From Phymatolithon calcareum (Eukaryota; Rhodophyta; Florideophyceae; Hapalidiales), in assembly GCA_977006965.1 (NCBI GenBank), contig OZ345385.1, positions 1,240,001-1,304,000 on the forward strand: a DNA stretch of 64,000 nt, read 5' to 3'. Below the pieces are notes generated by a model that was not told where the DNA came from, did not search any database, and worked only from the letters and a program-made list of their open reading frames with translations. Of the stretch, positions 9,869-19,722 are shown one piece after another. Each line of letters starts with the position of its first letter. Positions within the stretch are counted from its first letter, which is position 1. Both the position numbers and the translations under genes were made by a program.

Positions 9869-10954
9869 TCAACAAATCGCGAGCAAATTAGAGTATACAA
9901 GAGATTCTGGGGCACTCTCTTTAGAATGAAGACCGCCACCACACTACAATGGAAACGCTCACACACCCATCGAAAGCACGGCATCAACGAAAATCAGGAA
10001 GAGCGCATCTCAGTAGTTCTTCCGTTCATCTGGACAAGAAGGCACCATAGATGCGTTAATGGTAGGAAAAAGACGTTCATGGCGAGTCCGCTCGCATGAA
10101 GAGCACGACCTGCGTGTAAAAGTGGATCTGTAGGCGGGCTGAAATCTCGGCCCTATTGATTCTTGATCTCTGGTCCGTATGGGCCAGGCTTGATCGGGCC
10201 AACGGACTGAGCTCTAGCAGCAACGGAGCAATACAACAGACCCCGATCACTGCAGCGCCCTGGGTCCGAACGACATCGCTCCAGGTGATATTCTGCCGTT
10301 GTCTCGCTCGCGGGCATACTTCCAGGCTTGCCTTCAGCCAACAAGAGCGTGTTCTAAGCTGCAACCCAGGCAAAGTAGATCAGCTTGCGTGCCTTTGAAT
10401 TCCGAGAGAACTCCTACAGTGCAGAGATAAGTTTGTACAATTGCAAATGCTCGCTCTGTGATGCTTCTATCTTCAGTACGCCTACTACTACAGATGTCTC
10501 AAATATTACCAGGGCGCAGAGCGTGTGCCAGGCGAAGTCTTGTGCCTGGCTAGGCCGTAGTGACAAAAGAAAACTCTCCTGCGCGTGACTGTGCGATCAC
10601 AAGATGAGGTCATGCGAGCCTAGTGTGTACAAGCAACGAAATAATACATGATAGAGCAAACACTTTTTTCAGTTCTGAACGACGAAGGTGAAATAGGATC
10701 TGCACATTTGAAAACTTTGTAAATACTGTTTTATCCATGACGGTACCGCTCATTTGTTGAGACATTTAAAGCCGCAATAGTCCATGGATGACTACGCGGA
10801 AGATGGCTATGATGTGACAAGTCGAAGAACATTGCGAATATGGTTTGTTTGGATATGCTTTGCAGCTTCACGAAGAGGCCCCTTGATCTCCATCGCTGCG
10901 ATACAGTGCCATTCATGGATTTTTGAGGTATCATGTGGCCAGGGGTGCGATAAA
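9869..10954. other. No gene recognised
   Basis: I see no supportable gene. Frames at 10077-10373 (minus) and 10784-11104 (plus) carry no motif I recognise. The second overlaps the 3' tail of the LINE-A copy on the other strand. Confidence 0.3.
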
Positions 10955-11680
10955 ATTATTTGGAAAGACCCCATAGAAGGCAGCGAACCATATCTTGCTT
11001 CGATGGCCCCCGAAAGAGATGGAACTGTGATGGGATATTTGATGATTTTATTTTTGAGAGCTCCCAAAGCCTCACGTTGGAGTAGCGGGGCAGCTCTTGC
11101 ATAATCTCTACGCTAAAGTCATCTGGCTGCTCAAAACGTTCTTGATTCGTAATTCTCTCCCAACAAGAGTTCCTGTGAGTCTCTTGCACTCAAACTCAAT
11201 TTCTGTACTCATCTTCGATGACGCTAGAGTACGTTGTAAGGCGACTAGTTCGATCACCGCGGTAATCCCACAGTAAGCACCCAACACTGATTTCCTCCAA
11301 AGGGGTGCTCGGTTGAATGTCAACCTTAGGCACCTTAAACGTGTTGTTCTTTTCTCCTATGTAAAGGATTCCTGGTAGCTTGCCTTCAATAGGAATCTTC
11401 ATTGATCTGCCTTCTTCTTCCTTTTCCCATACCTTCATTGCTTCTTCTCTCCTCCTCTTCTTCGTGACAGATCCCTCCTGGGCTTTCTGAAGGGCTTGTC
11501 GCCAGTCTTCATACATCTTGAGATATTCAATATCCTTCATTGCTTCCTTTACGTCCTCATCTCTTCCAACGTACTCTTCTGTTTCTTCAAGGCGCTTTTT
11601 GTGTCTTACCAGGCTTAATGTAAACCTTTCTGCTTGACGACGTCTCCTCATCTTTGGTGGTCCCAGTCGGCACAGAACTC
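10955..11680 (-). pseudogene. LINE-A copy, C-terminal part (outer shell of the nest)
   Basis: Minus-strand 11651-11196 encodes a charged linker (MRRRRQAERF, KMYEDWRQALQKAQEGSV, KVWEKEEEGRSMKIP). After a frame change the C-terminal domain follows (NRAPLWRKSVLGAYCG, FECKRLTGTLVGRELRIKNV) to about 11108, and then a tail with TTTGGGAGC and an A-rich stretch to about 11020. The upstream half of the same protein resumes at 19226-19345, because a LINE-B copy (11681-19225) is inserted between them. Flanking AGAACTC (11674-11680) and AGAATTC (19226-19232) fit a target duplication with one mismatch. Confidence 0.75.
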
Positions 11681-12709
11681 TAGCATGGCCGCGGAACAGT
11701 ATTTACAGTCCCATACCGAAAGACCGCTCGGCGGGCCGACTGTCAATTCTTTACACGCCAATCTCCGCACAGGCCGACGAGGCGGAAAAACTGGAGACAG
11801 CGGGAAGGTTCATTTGGGAAAGGAATGCGGAACAACCGGCGGACATTGAAATATGGACGGATGGCAGCGTTGGTGCAATACCGGAAACAGCTCTGCAGAG
11901 CCTAACCGAAAACGAAAGAGTTTCTGTCCGATGGGACGAAGGATGGTACACCGCCAACATCAGGACGTTTGACGCGGCTCAGCACAGAGGTCTCCCAGCC
12001 GTCCGAAAGTTTGAATCTCGACATCGGAAACAACCGGACATTCTGCTGATATACGACGATGGGGACGAACACGCGTATCAGACGTCCCCCACTGACTCCC
12101 AGATGCGAGTCAACATCTGCGACGAAGACGGCGACACTCTCGATATGTACAGAAGCATCCCCAGTCAGGTAGGTGGCACAGGTATCTTGATCTTACGCGG
12201 GGACAACGTACTGAAGGAAATTGGCATGAGCACGGGAGCGATCGGTTCGTCCTTCGACGCCGAGGTATTCGCGGCGGTCCGAGCTTTCGAAGCCGTACAA
12301 CAACTGGAATTCGATGGAGGAAAACACATTCGGTGGTTCACCGACAGTAGGAGCTGCCTGGATGCATTGGCCGGACAGCCTCGGATGTATGGCGAAATGA
12401 CAAGGAAGCTGTGGGAAGCCATGGAGGCATTGATGGAGGGCAACGCCACCATCGAGGCGATTTGGGTTCCAAGCCACTGTGGAATACCTGGGAACGAGAA
12501 AGCCGATGAGCTTGCTCGTCGAGGCATTACGGAATCAGATATCGTGACGCATCAAGGCGTACCCTTGACCATGGAAGCCGCGCGGTCCATAATTAAACCG
12601 CGCAATTCGATGAAACCAAGAAGTGTACAGTTTCTACCCCCAGAACTCCGGATTAGTCACAGACGTGCGGAAGTCATCCTAAATCAACTTTCCGCAGAAT
12701 GCTGCTCGC
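11681..12709 (+). pseudogene. LINE-B RNase H region, 5' part (interrupted)
   Basis: One open frame runs from about 11701 to the Copia insertion at 12709. It contains the first RNase H motif (DIEIWTDGSVG), a spacer (ILLIYDDGDEHAY), the second acidic region (GSSFDAEVFAAVRAFEA), the third (HIRWFTDSRSCLDAL) and the final histidine region (VPSHCGIPGNEKADELARRG). This is the RNase H of a non-LTR element, which removes RNA from the RNA/DNA hybrid. The copy is 5'-truncated: endonuclease and reverse transcriptase are missing. It resumes after the Copia element at 18936. The same region is present at 50059-51066, about as well conserved. Confidence 0.9.
12705..12709 (+). repeat. Target-site duplication CTCGC (left)
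   Basis: CTCGC lies directly before the left LTR and is repeated at 18936-18940 directly after the right LTR. Removing the element and one copy restores the LINE-B RNase H frame. Confidence 0.95.
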
Positions 12710-13379
12710 TGTCGAGACTATGCATGGGGACTAGAGCGTGTTAGTAGTATTCAACGTGGACCAGTGCGACGTAGAAGGCCTGGTCATATACAATGCACGC
12801 AAGACTTATTGCGTGTATTGCAGTAGCAATTATTCGACTGATTTCGTGGATAGTTTACTTTCGTGTTCAATAGGAACGCAAATAGAAACCTAAGTTGGGT
12901 GACGAAATTAGTGTAGCAGAAATGGTATAAAAGCTAGCTAGGAGTTCCTCACTGAGAAGGAACTCAAGCATCAAGAACAAGAACGAATAACCACACGTCA
13001 AATTCTAGCGCAAGCTAGTGCGGCAGAAACCGATCGCTGGAGACAGCGCGTACCACTCGTCGTGGACGCAGCTACTGATTCATAGACCATTCAGGCACTA
13101 CAATCGTGGAACCTATTATCCTCTTTTGATCCTACCTTAGGGCTGTGAATCAAAGGACGACAATTGCTGACTTCATCAAGTCATCTCGCCAAGGGAAAGC
13201 TTGACTTTGATTGATATCAGGCTGATGCACGAATAAGTCATCTCGCTCATTTGAGAAAGCTTGGCAACTTCGGTATCAAGAGGTCAATGATACAAAGGGT
13301 TGAATCACTATAATCTCCTGATTATCCAACCCTGACCTGACTGTCCAATTCAAGGACAATTTAATAGTGCGAAGTGACA
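12710..13379 (+). repeat. Copia-1 5' LTR (670 bp)
   Basis: Begins TGTCGAGACTATG and ends GCGAAGTGACA. Identical to 18266-18935 except at 12943. A TATA-like element is at 12926. The imperfect internal repeats AAGTCATCTCGCCAAGGGAAAG and AAGTCATCTCGCTCATTTGAGAAAG (each partly shown) lie near 13177 and 13234. Confidence 0.97.
12926..12933 (+). promoter_or_regulatory. Probable TATA box in the 5' LTR
   Basis: TATAAAAG sits in the LTR about 510 bases before the gag start, a usual place for a pol II core promoter of an LTR element. The A/G difference between the two LTRs lies ten bases downstream. Transcription start is not determinable from sequence. Confidence 0.55.
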
Positions 13380-13436
13380 GTTATAACTGTTCCATATTAA
13401 TATTGCAGCTGCAAGGAACGGATATCGCTAGGCACT

Positions 13437-16400
13437 ATGCAGGAAGAATTGAATCCTGATCCGGACATTCGTGCCGCATCTGTGGATGATATTGGAGACC
13501 CTGAGGCTCTACCGGAAGGTTCAACAGTTGATGAAAAGCGGAAATATGCAGAAAAGGTGATCAACTATTCCGCTGAGATGCTTGATGTGTTTAAAAGATC
13601 AAATCAAGAAGGTGAAGATCTTTGGATCGATTTTACTTCGACGTTTCGTGAACACACTATACCGCATATTCCTAAAGGTGCAATGAAAGAATGGGTCGAT
13701 CTGCTCATCAGAGGAAATGTGTTTGTCAAGAAACAGAGAGGATTTCCGCGAGCTCGTGGTTTACTCGATTGCTTACAGAGAGAGAGGCATATACCTATTG
13801 GAACAAGCAGCAGTGCAGAACCTATACCATTACGTATACCCTTTGCTCCCCCGGCACATCACGTTCCTGAAGAGGAGTCTGCAAACAATGAAAACAGTGG
13901 TATTACCATTCCCTGTCAATCTAATGTGGAGGAAAACACTAGACAAGAAGATACTACACAACACGGAGAAAATGACGGCGGTATCAGTTTTCCGGCGGAT
14001 ACAGCAGTTCATTATCAAGATGCACAGCACATGGAAGATGAACGCAACAGAGAGGAGAACAATAGACCGCCAAAGTCTAGCGGAATCACGGGATTAATGA
14101 GAGCGTACCAAGGCAGAAAGCAATTTTCTGGCGCATTCGATGAAGATTTGAACTCTTCTCTCGAGCTTTACGACATCATGTCTCGTATGTGCAATTTGTC
14201 TGAAGGCGAAAAAGCTGAAGGAATTCCAGTAATGCTCAAAGACGATGCTCTGAACTTCTTTATGACTACAACGAAGCAAGGAGATTCATATGAAGCTATC
14301 TCACAGAGATTCATCGATCATTACATGACCCCTGAGCAACGAAATCGAACTCTGATTTTGTGGCAAACCATACGTTTGTCATCAGAGATGAGGGATAATC
14401 CAGAGCAAAGCGAGCTCCAGGTATTTCGGAAGGTTGTGACAAGGCTATCTCAATTACAGCGACAGTTGACAGAGAGCTATAGAAAGGATGAGTTCCTTCG
14501 CGACCAAATCATCATCGCTGCCGACACAGGACAAATACAGCAATCTATGAGGGAGCGAGTTCCAAAAACTTCTGCTGACGCACAGAACCGTATTGCTACC
14601 TTTCTGTCAAGTGAGAAAAGCTCTGCTGGATCATTTGCTACTACACACGGTGATGACCTTGCTCATTTCACTATCGGGAACCAATTTGGTGGTGAAGCTC
14701 GAAAGAATATGAAAGGTTTCCAGAAAAGACGATCACTGTCGAGATGGCTAGCAGGTCATAAGGGATGTTTCGTATGCAACAAAAACCACAGAGCCAGAGA
14801 CTATCATTCTAAAGAAGACGTTTCCACGGCGATCAATAAGCTGAAAAAGAAGTACCCAAAGGCCATGGTAAGCATTGACGACATGATTACGGTCGTGCAC
14901 GAGATGGGAGCAATGGATGGTCATGATGATGGTGGTGCATCAGATGAGGATGAAGATTCGTCTGGATCGAGCTGTGGTGAAGGGGAGCACGAGGTCAGCT
15001 ATGCTGAATGTGGAGAACGATCAGATGTTCTGGTTGAAATGCACCTAGCAAACGCAGCTTTTGTGCATGGCAGGACGTTTTCCGAGGATCTAAAATCAGA
15101 TATCTCGGCCATGTACACTGATCTTGCCCGTGGAGAGACAAATACGTTTCAAGGGTTGTTCATCGACACGTGTGCCAATCGATCATCAGTGATGTCCTAC
15201 TCGCAATACAGGATTTATTGCACTGAGTTTCAGGTGCCATTGCGTATTGAGAAATCCGAAGTGAGACCCTTAAAAGGAATAGGTGGCAGAAGCAAGCCCA
15301 TTGGAACTGCCAATATCCCGGTTATATTCCGAGATTTGAACCTTGTTATCGATATAAGATTTCAAATTGTGAAAGACAACGTTCCATCTTTGTTGTGCAT
15401 GAAAGATATGCTTGATAATGGGCTTGATATAAGCATACTGGACTGCGAGATTCGATACAAGCACCTTGCTCAACCTCTTGAGCTAAGAAATTATTTCCTC
15501 ATTCACAAATGGAAAAGGGGAGATATGGCATTCTCACTCTATACTGAGTCTGAACTCAAAAAGCTTCACCGTACGTTTGGGCACCCGTCTGTAAGCGCTC
15601 TTACGAATGTTTTAAAAAGAGCACGACCTGAAGAGATGAACAAGAGTGTACAGGATAATCTTATGGAGATTGCAAAATCCTGTGTAACTTGCACTGTACA
15701 TGCGTCCAGGCCGAAAGGATTCAAACTAACGGTGGGGACTGACGACTTGAGATTCAATCATACTGTCGCCGTTGACATTATGTACATCTCAAAACGACCA
15801 ATACTTCATGTTGTGGATGAAGCTACCCACTTCGCTGCAGCTCAATTTCTGAAGAAAGTAAGCTCAGAAAAAGTTTGGAAAGCACTGACAAGGTGCTGGT
15901 CTCAGATCTATCTTGGGCCACCGGATTTTCTACGTGTCGATCAAGGATCGCAATTTATCTCCAAGGAGTTCATAGACAGTGCTGATGCGGATGGAATCAC
16001 AGTGCTGCAAGCACCAATTGAGTCGCCTTCCACAATGTCACATGTGGAACGATACCATGGACCGCTACGGTCTGCTTACGTGAAAATCCGATCATCACTT
16101 CCACGATCAGATACAGACGCAGAGTGTTTACAAATGGCCGTCAAATCTGTCAATGACACCATTGGACCAGAGGGACTTTGCCCGACGCTACTTGTCTATG
16201 GTGCTATACCGCGACCAGCCAGGAGGACTCCGGCGGACACACAGCTTGCAAGGGCGAGAGCTATTGAGGAGGGGATGAAAGCAGTACGAAAAGAACAAGC
16301 CAAGAGGCGGGTTTCATTTGGCTTAAAAACTGTCGGTGGACCAAAAGGAATTGAGCAGAGTGCGGAGTTACGAAAGTTACCAGCAGGATCACCTGTCCTA

Positions 16401-18236
16401 GTATACCGCACAAATTCAAAACGTTGGGAAGGCCCGTTTCCGTTCATAACAATTGACGGCGAGACAGTTACTGTCCAGCTCCCTTCAGGAAGAAAGATCT
16501 TTCGGTCTAATGTTGTGAAGCCAATGGTTGAGTCTAAAATGGACGACACAGGGCAAATCCCATCCGAAAACTCAACAGTGAACATCGCTTACAAAGCAGA
16601 ATCAATGCAGAATGAAGACACACACTCTGCTATGCTGGCATATGCATGTTTACAGCTTGCATTGCTCGCTGATTTGGATGACGAGCACGGGGTTTTTGAG
16701 ACAGTGGTAATGACTCCAACCGATGACCACGATTTTGTCGAAGCTCGCAAAAAGGAACTCCAAGGGTTGATAGACGGAAAAACATTCAAAGTTGTGGATG
16801 TCTCCTCTGTACCAGAGGGAACTCGTATTTTCGGTTCAAAATGGGTTGATGCTTTGAAAACTGTTGACGATAAGACATTCGAAAAATCTCGCCTTGTGGC
16901 ACAAAACTACCGTGATGAAGGTGCGACTACAATATCAACGAAGTCACCTACAGTTTCTCGACTTGGAATGCGAATTGCAGTGGCACTGGCAGCAATGTTT
17001 CCACTACATTCGCCATATTTGCGGGATATATCACAGGCATACACCCAATCCGAGACATTCATTGAGCGACCAATATACATAAAACCACCGAAAGAAATGG
17101 ATCTTCCGGCACGAAAAGTTTTACAAGTGATACGACCGCTCTACGGAATTCCTGAAAGTGGTTTACATTGGTTTCTTACATACATAAGACACCACAAAGA
17201 GAGGCTTTCCATGAAAGCAACTAAATTTGACCCTTGTGTGTTATACAAGCGAGATGAAACCGGACTCATCGGGCTAACTACTCTTCAAGTTGATGATTCC
17301 TACGGCATTGGTACGCATGAATTCTTAGATGATGAAGAACGGCAGGCTTCTAATTTCAAAAGCAAGCCGAGAAGAGTTATGAAGCCGGGGGACCAGAGCG
17401 ATTTCAATGGCAGCACGATAAAACTCAGTACCGGAAATGTCCATGAACTGATTCAATCGGGAAAACTACGATCAATGAAGAGTGCAGAAACCCAACCGGA
17501 ATTTGTAAGCACCAGAGCTAAGGCCCAATACATCGGATGTTGCACTCGACCTGACATTTGTGCTGCAGTACAGCTACTTGCAAGTAATACTGAAGATCCA
17601 TCCAGCAGCAACTACAAGTCACTTCGGGATGTTGTGGACAGATGCCACAGTACTGCTGACCAAGGTTTAAGGTTTGTACCACTGGATACAGAAACCTTAA
17701 GGCTCGTGCTTTTCACGGATGCTTCTTTTGCAAACGCAGGAAATATGAAGAGTCAAATCGGATTTGTACTCGTTTTGGCAGACGGAAATAATAGAGCAAA
17801 TATCATTCACTATGGAAGCTCAAGATGCAAACGAGTTACCAGATCAGTGATGGCAGCTGAAGTCCATGCGCTTATATTTGGTTTTGACAACGCTTTTGTG
17901 GCAAAGCAAATGTTGCAAGAAATACTGGGCAAGGATATTCCGATTGACGGTATCGTGGATTCTCGGACCCTGTTCAATATAGTTGCGAAGAACAGCAGCA
18001 CTTTGGAGAAGCGATTACAAATTGATGTTCACGCTTTACGTGAAAGTCATGACAAAGGCGAGTTACGTTATCTAGCGTGGGCTCCGGGTGTAGAGAATGT
18101 GGCAGATGGATTGACTAAGGGACTCGTCAAGGACAGTCATCCGCTTTGGAAATTAATGACTACGAACAAGCTTGATGTTACTCCTCAAGGATGGATAGAG
18201 GGATCCCGATTTCAAAAGGAAAGGGATGAGATTTGA
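13437..18236 (+). CDS. Copia gag-pol polyprotein, 1599 aa, uninterrupted
   Basis: Single open frame encoding Gag, protease, integrase, reverse transcriptase and RNase H. Gag ends with a zinc-knuckle-like CFVCNKNHRARDYH (C444, C447, H451, H457), not the standard CCHC spacing. The protease signature reads FIDTCANRS (D577-T578-C579), where D-T/S-G is usual. Integrase has H711/H716 and C749/C752 and a D780-D835-E871 triad with 35 residues between the last two. Reverse transcriptase has RDISQAY (D1197) and LQVDDSYG (D1286, D1287; QVDD instead of YVDD). RNase H begins at FTDAS (D1428) and keeps AAEVHAL, VDSRTL and VADGLTK. The start is the first ATG after the LTR and leader. Apart from the protease cysteine all catalytic residues are present, so it may be active. 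Gag and Pol share one frame without a frameshift, as in many Copia elements. Confidence 0.95.
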   Translation: MQEELNPDPDIRAASVDDIGDPEALPEGSTVDEKRKYAEKVINYSAEMLDVFKRSNQEGEDLWIDFTSTFREHTIPHIPKGAMKEWVDLLIRGNVFVKKQRGFPRARGLLDCLQRERHIPIGTSSSAEPIPLRIPFAPPAHHVPEEESANNENSGITIPCQSNVEENTRQEDTTQHGENDGGISFPADTAVHYQDAQHMEDERNREENNRPPKSSGITGLMRAYQGRKQFSGAFDEDLNSSLELYDIMSRMCNLSEGEKAEGIPVMLKDDALNFFMTTTKQGDSYEAISQRFIDHYMTPEQRNRTLILWQTIRLSSEMRDNPEQSELQVFRKVVTRLSQLQRQLTESYRKDEFLRDQIIIAADTGQIQQSMRERVPKTSADAQNRIATFLSSEKSSAGSFATTHGDDLAHFTIGNQFGGEARKNMKGFQKRRSLSRWLAGHKGCFVCNKNHRARDYHSKEDVSTAINKLKKKYPKAMVSIDDMITVVHEMGAMDGHDDGGASDEDEDSSGSSCGEGEHEVSYAECGERSDVLVEMHLANAAFVHGRTFSEDLKSDISAMYTDLARGETNTFQGLFIDTCANRSSVMSYSQYRIYCTEFQVPLRIEKSEVRPLKGIGGRSKPIGTANIPVIFRDLNLVIDIRFQIVKDNVPSLLCMKDMLDNGLDISILDCEIRYKHLAQPLELRNYFLIHKWKRGDMAFSLYTESELKKLHRTFGHPSVSALTNVLKRARPEEMNKSVQDNLMEIAKSCVTCTVHASRPKGFKLTVGTDDLRFNHTVAVDIMYISKRPILHVVDEATHFAAAQFLKKVSSEKVWKALTRCWSQIYLGPPDFLRVDQGSQFISKEFIDSADADGITVLQAPIESPSTMSHVERYHGPLRSAYVKIRSSLPRSDTDAECLQMAVKSVNDTIGPEGLCPTLLVYGAIPRPARRTPADTQLARARAIEEGMKAVRKEQAKRRVSFGLKTVGGPKGIEQSAELRKLPAGSPVLVYRTNSKRWEGPFPFITIDGETVTVQLPSGRKIFRSNVVKPMVESKMDDTGQIPSENSTVNIAYKAESMQNEDTHSAMLAYACLQLALLADLDDEHGVFETVVMTPTDDHDFVEARKKELQGLIDGKTFKVVDVSSVPEGTRIFGSKWVDALKTVDDKTFEKSRLVAQNYRDEGATTISTKSPTVSRLGMRIAVALAAMFPLHSPYLRDISQAYTQSETFIERPIYIKPPKEMDLPARKVLQVIRPLYGIPESGLHWFLTYIRHHKERLSMKATKFDPCVLYKRDETGLIGLTTLQVDDSYGIGTHEFLDDEERQASNFKSKPRRVMKPGDQSDFNGSTIKLSTGNVHELIQSGKLRSMKSAETQPEFVSTRAKAQYIGCCTRPDICAAVQLLASNTEDPSSSNYKSLRDVVDRCHSTADQGLRFVPLDTETLRLVLFTDASFANAGNMKSQIGFVLVLADGNNRANIIHYGSSRCKRVTRSVMAAEVHALIFGFDNAFVAKQMLQEILGKDIPIDGIVDSRTLFNIVAKNSSTLEKRLQIDVHALRESHDKGELRYLAWAPGVENVADGLTKGLVKDSHPLWKLMTTNKLDVTPQGWIEGSRFQKERDEI

Positions 18237-18245
18237 ACTTTGTTC

Positions 18246-18257
18246 AAAAAGAGAAAA
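18246..18257 (+). promoter_or_regulatory. Probable polypurine tract of Copia-1
   Basis: AAAAAGAGAAAA lies eight bases before the 3' LTR. This is the usual position of the primer for plus-strand DNA synthesis, although most such tracts abut the LTR directly. Confidence 0.5.
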
Positions 18258-18265
18258 TCTCTGAG

Positions 18266-18935
18266 TGTCGAGACTATGCATGGGGACTAGAGCGTGTTAG
18301 TAGTATTCAACGTGGACCAGTGCGACGTAGAAGGCCTGGTCATATACAATGCACGCAAGACTTATTGCGTGTATTGCAGTAGCAATTATTCGACTGATTT
18401 CGTGGATAGTTTACTTTCGTGTTCAATAGGAACGCAAATAGAAACCTAAGTTGGGTGACGAAATTAGTGTAGCAGAAATGGTATAAAAGCTAGCTAGGGG
18501 TTCCTCACTGAGAAGGAACTCAAGCATCAAGAACAAGAACGAATAACCACACGTCAAATTCTAGCGCAAGCTAGTGCGGCAGAAACCGATCGCTGGAGAC
18601 AGCGCGTACCACTCGTCGTGGACGCAGCTACTGATTCATAGACCATTCAGGCACTACAATCGTGGAACCTATTATCCTCTTTTGATCCTACCTTAGGGCT
18701 GTGAATCAAAGGACGACAATTGCTGACTTCATCAAGTCATCTCGCCAAGGGAAAGCTTGACTTTGATTGATATCAGGCTGATGCACGAATAAGTCATCTC
18801 GCTCATTTGAGAAAGCTTGGCAACTTCGGTATCAAGAGGTCAATGATACAAAGGGTTGAATCACTATAATCTCCTGATTATCCAACCCTGACCTGACTGT
18901 CCAATTCAAGGACAATTTAATAGTGCGAAGTGACA
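18266..18935 (+). repeat. Copia-1 3' LTR (670 bp)
   Basis: Same sequence as 12710-13379 with a single difference (G at 18499). Followed by the target duplication CTCGC. Confidence 0.97.
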
Positions 18936-19225
18936 CTCGCTGGTAGCAGCTTTTCACCGGAAGGACGATGGCTCGGCGGAATACGACCCCATTTGCAAGA
19001 CCTGTCCAGGTGGAACCAAAGAAACTGTTGATCACTTAATTCTTCGCTGCCGTGGGCGTGCTTTATCAAGACGGCAGACTATTGGTAGAGTAGGCCCTAA
19101 AACGGTAGAGGAATTATGTAGGGAGAAACCGCTTGAAGTACTCAAATTCGTGAACAATGAGGGGTTGCTTGACAACCCCTGATGTTAACTCTAGTTAACG
19201 TCTTCTGCAGTAAAGAAAGAAAGAA
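18936..19225 (+). pseudogene. LINE-B 3' end: zinc knuckle and (AAAG)n tail
   Basis: After the Copia element the LINE-B frame resumes with a C-x2-C-x9-H zinc-binding stretch (CKTCPGGTKETVDHLILRC) and RALSRRQTIGRVGPKTVEEL, and stops at 19180-19182. A short untranslated region ends in GCAGTAAAGAAAGAAAGAAAG at 19225. The copy at 50021 has the same tail, ATTGCAG-side reversed, so (AAAG)n is the family's 3' terminus. Reverse transcription of such elements starts at this end. Confidence 0.9.
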
Positions 19226-19345
19226 AGAATTCGCATTCGGTCCCGGCGGTGTTCGGCATACTTTCCGAAAACATTCTTGTAGAACAAGCTCTCTGCCGAC
19301 TCGATTGCCGAGAGTGGAACTGTGATTGTTAACCATGGGAAGAGA
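19226..19345 (-). pseudogene. LINE-A thumb fragment, continuation of 10955-11680
   Basis: Minus-strand codons read SAIESAESLFYKNVFGKYAE followed by HRRDRMRI, matching SAIESAECLFLKYVFGTYAE at 30820-30760 and continuing into VLCRLGPP at 11676-11653 once LINE-B is removed. It is the upstream part of the outermost shell of the nest. Confidence 0.75.
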
Positions 19346-19722
19346 GCACGACAAGATCTTGAGCCTTCCAACGATACTACCGAACTGCTAGTCAAAAACC
19401 TGGACCCCAAAGAGAGTGCGATGAGTGAATCAACACCTAAGCCAAGCGTGAGTGAAAATGATGCACCCAACTATGAAGATACTACCAATCCGATACCCAC
19501 AAAAGCATCGCACAGGGACGCTGAAGGAATCGAGATGTCAAGATTAGTCCTGAAATTGAATATGAATGTAAGCGACTCATTAGAGCACTTGTTGGGAGAG
19601 AAATACGAATCAAGGATATACCAAATATTCAAACTACGTTAGCTTAGAAAATCGTGCAAAAGCGGCCCTGTTCCTCTTAAAAAGAGGCCTTGGGAGCTTT
19701 TAAAATAAATCAACACATATCC
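19346..19722 (+). pseudogene. LINE-A 3' end fragment
   Basis: From about 19535 the plus strand encodes EIEYECKRLIRALVGREIRI and KDIPNIQTTLA, the end of the LINE-A C-terminal domain. A tail follows with GAGGCCTTGGGAGC, TTTTAAAATAAATC and AACACATATCCCC, nearly the same as at 29752-29840 and 33043-33130. The first 190 bases have an open frame without a recognised domain. Confidence 0.65.

Larger units (their letters stand above)
12710..18935 (+). mobile_element. Copia LTR retrotransposon, nearly intact (Copia-1)
   Basis: A complete 6,226-bp Ty1/copia element: two 670-bp LTRs (TG..CA ends), a 57-base leader, one long gag-pol frame in the Copia order (protease, integrase, reverse transcriptase, RNase H), a purine-rich tract just before the 3' LTR, and a 5-bp target duplication CTCGC. 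The LTRs differ by one base (A at 12943, G at 18499), so insertion was recent. It lies in sense orientation within the RNase H of a LINE-B copy. Confidence 0.97.

Noticed and set aside
12193-12527. Minus-strand open frames of 94-120 codons
   Set aside because: They are antisense to the well-supported RNase H of LINE-B.
13717-14097. A 126-codon plus-strand frame inside Copia-1 gag
   Set aside because: It is an out-of-frame shadow of the 1599-codon polyprotein and shows no motif.
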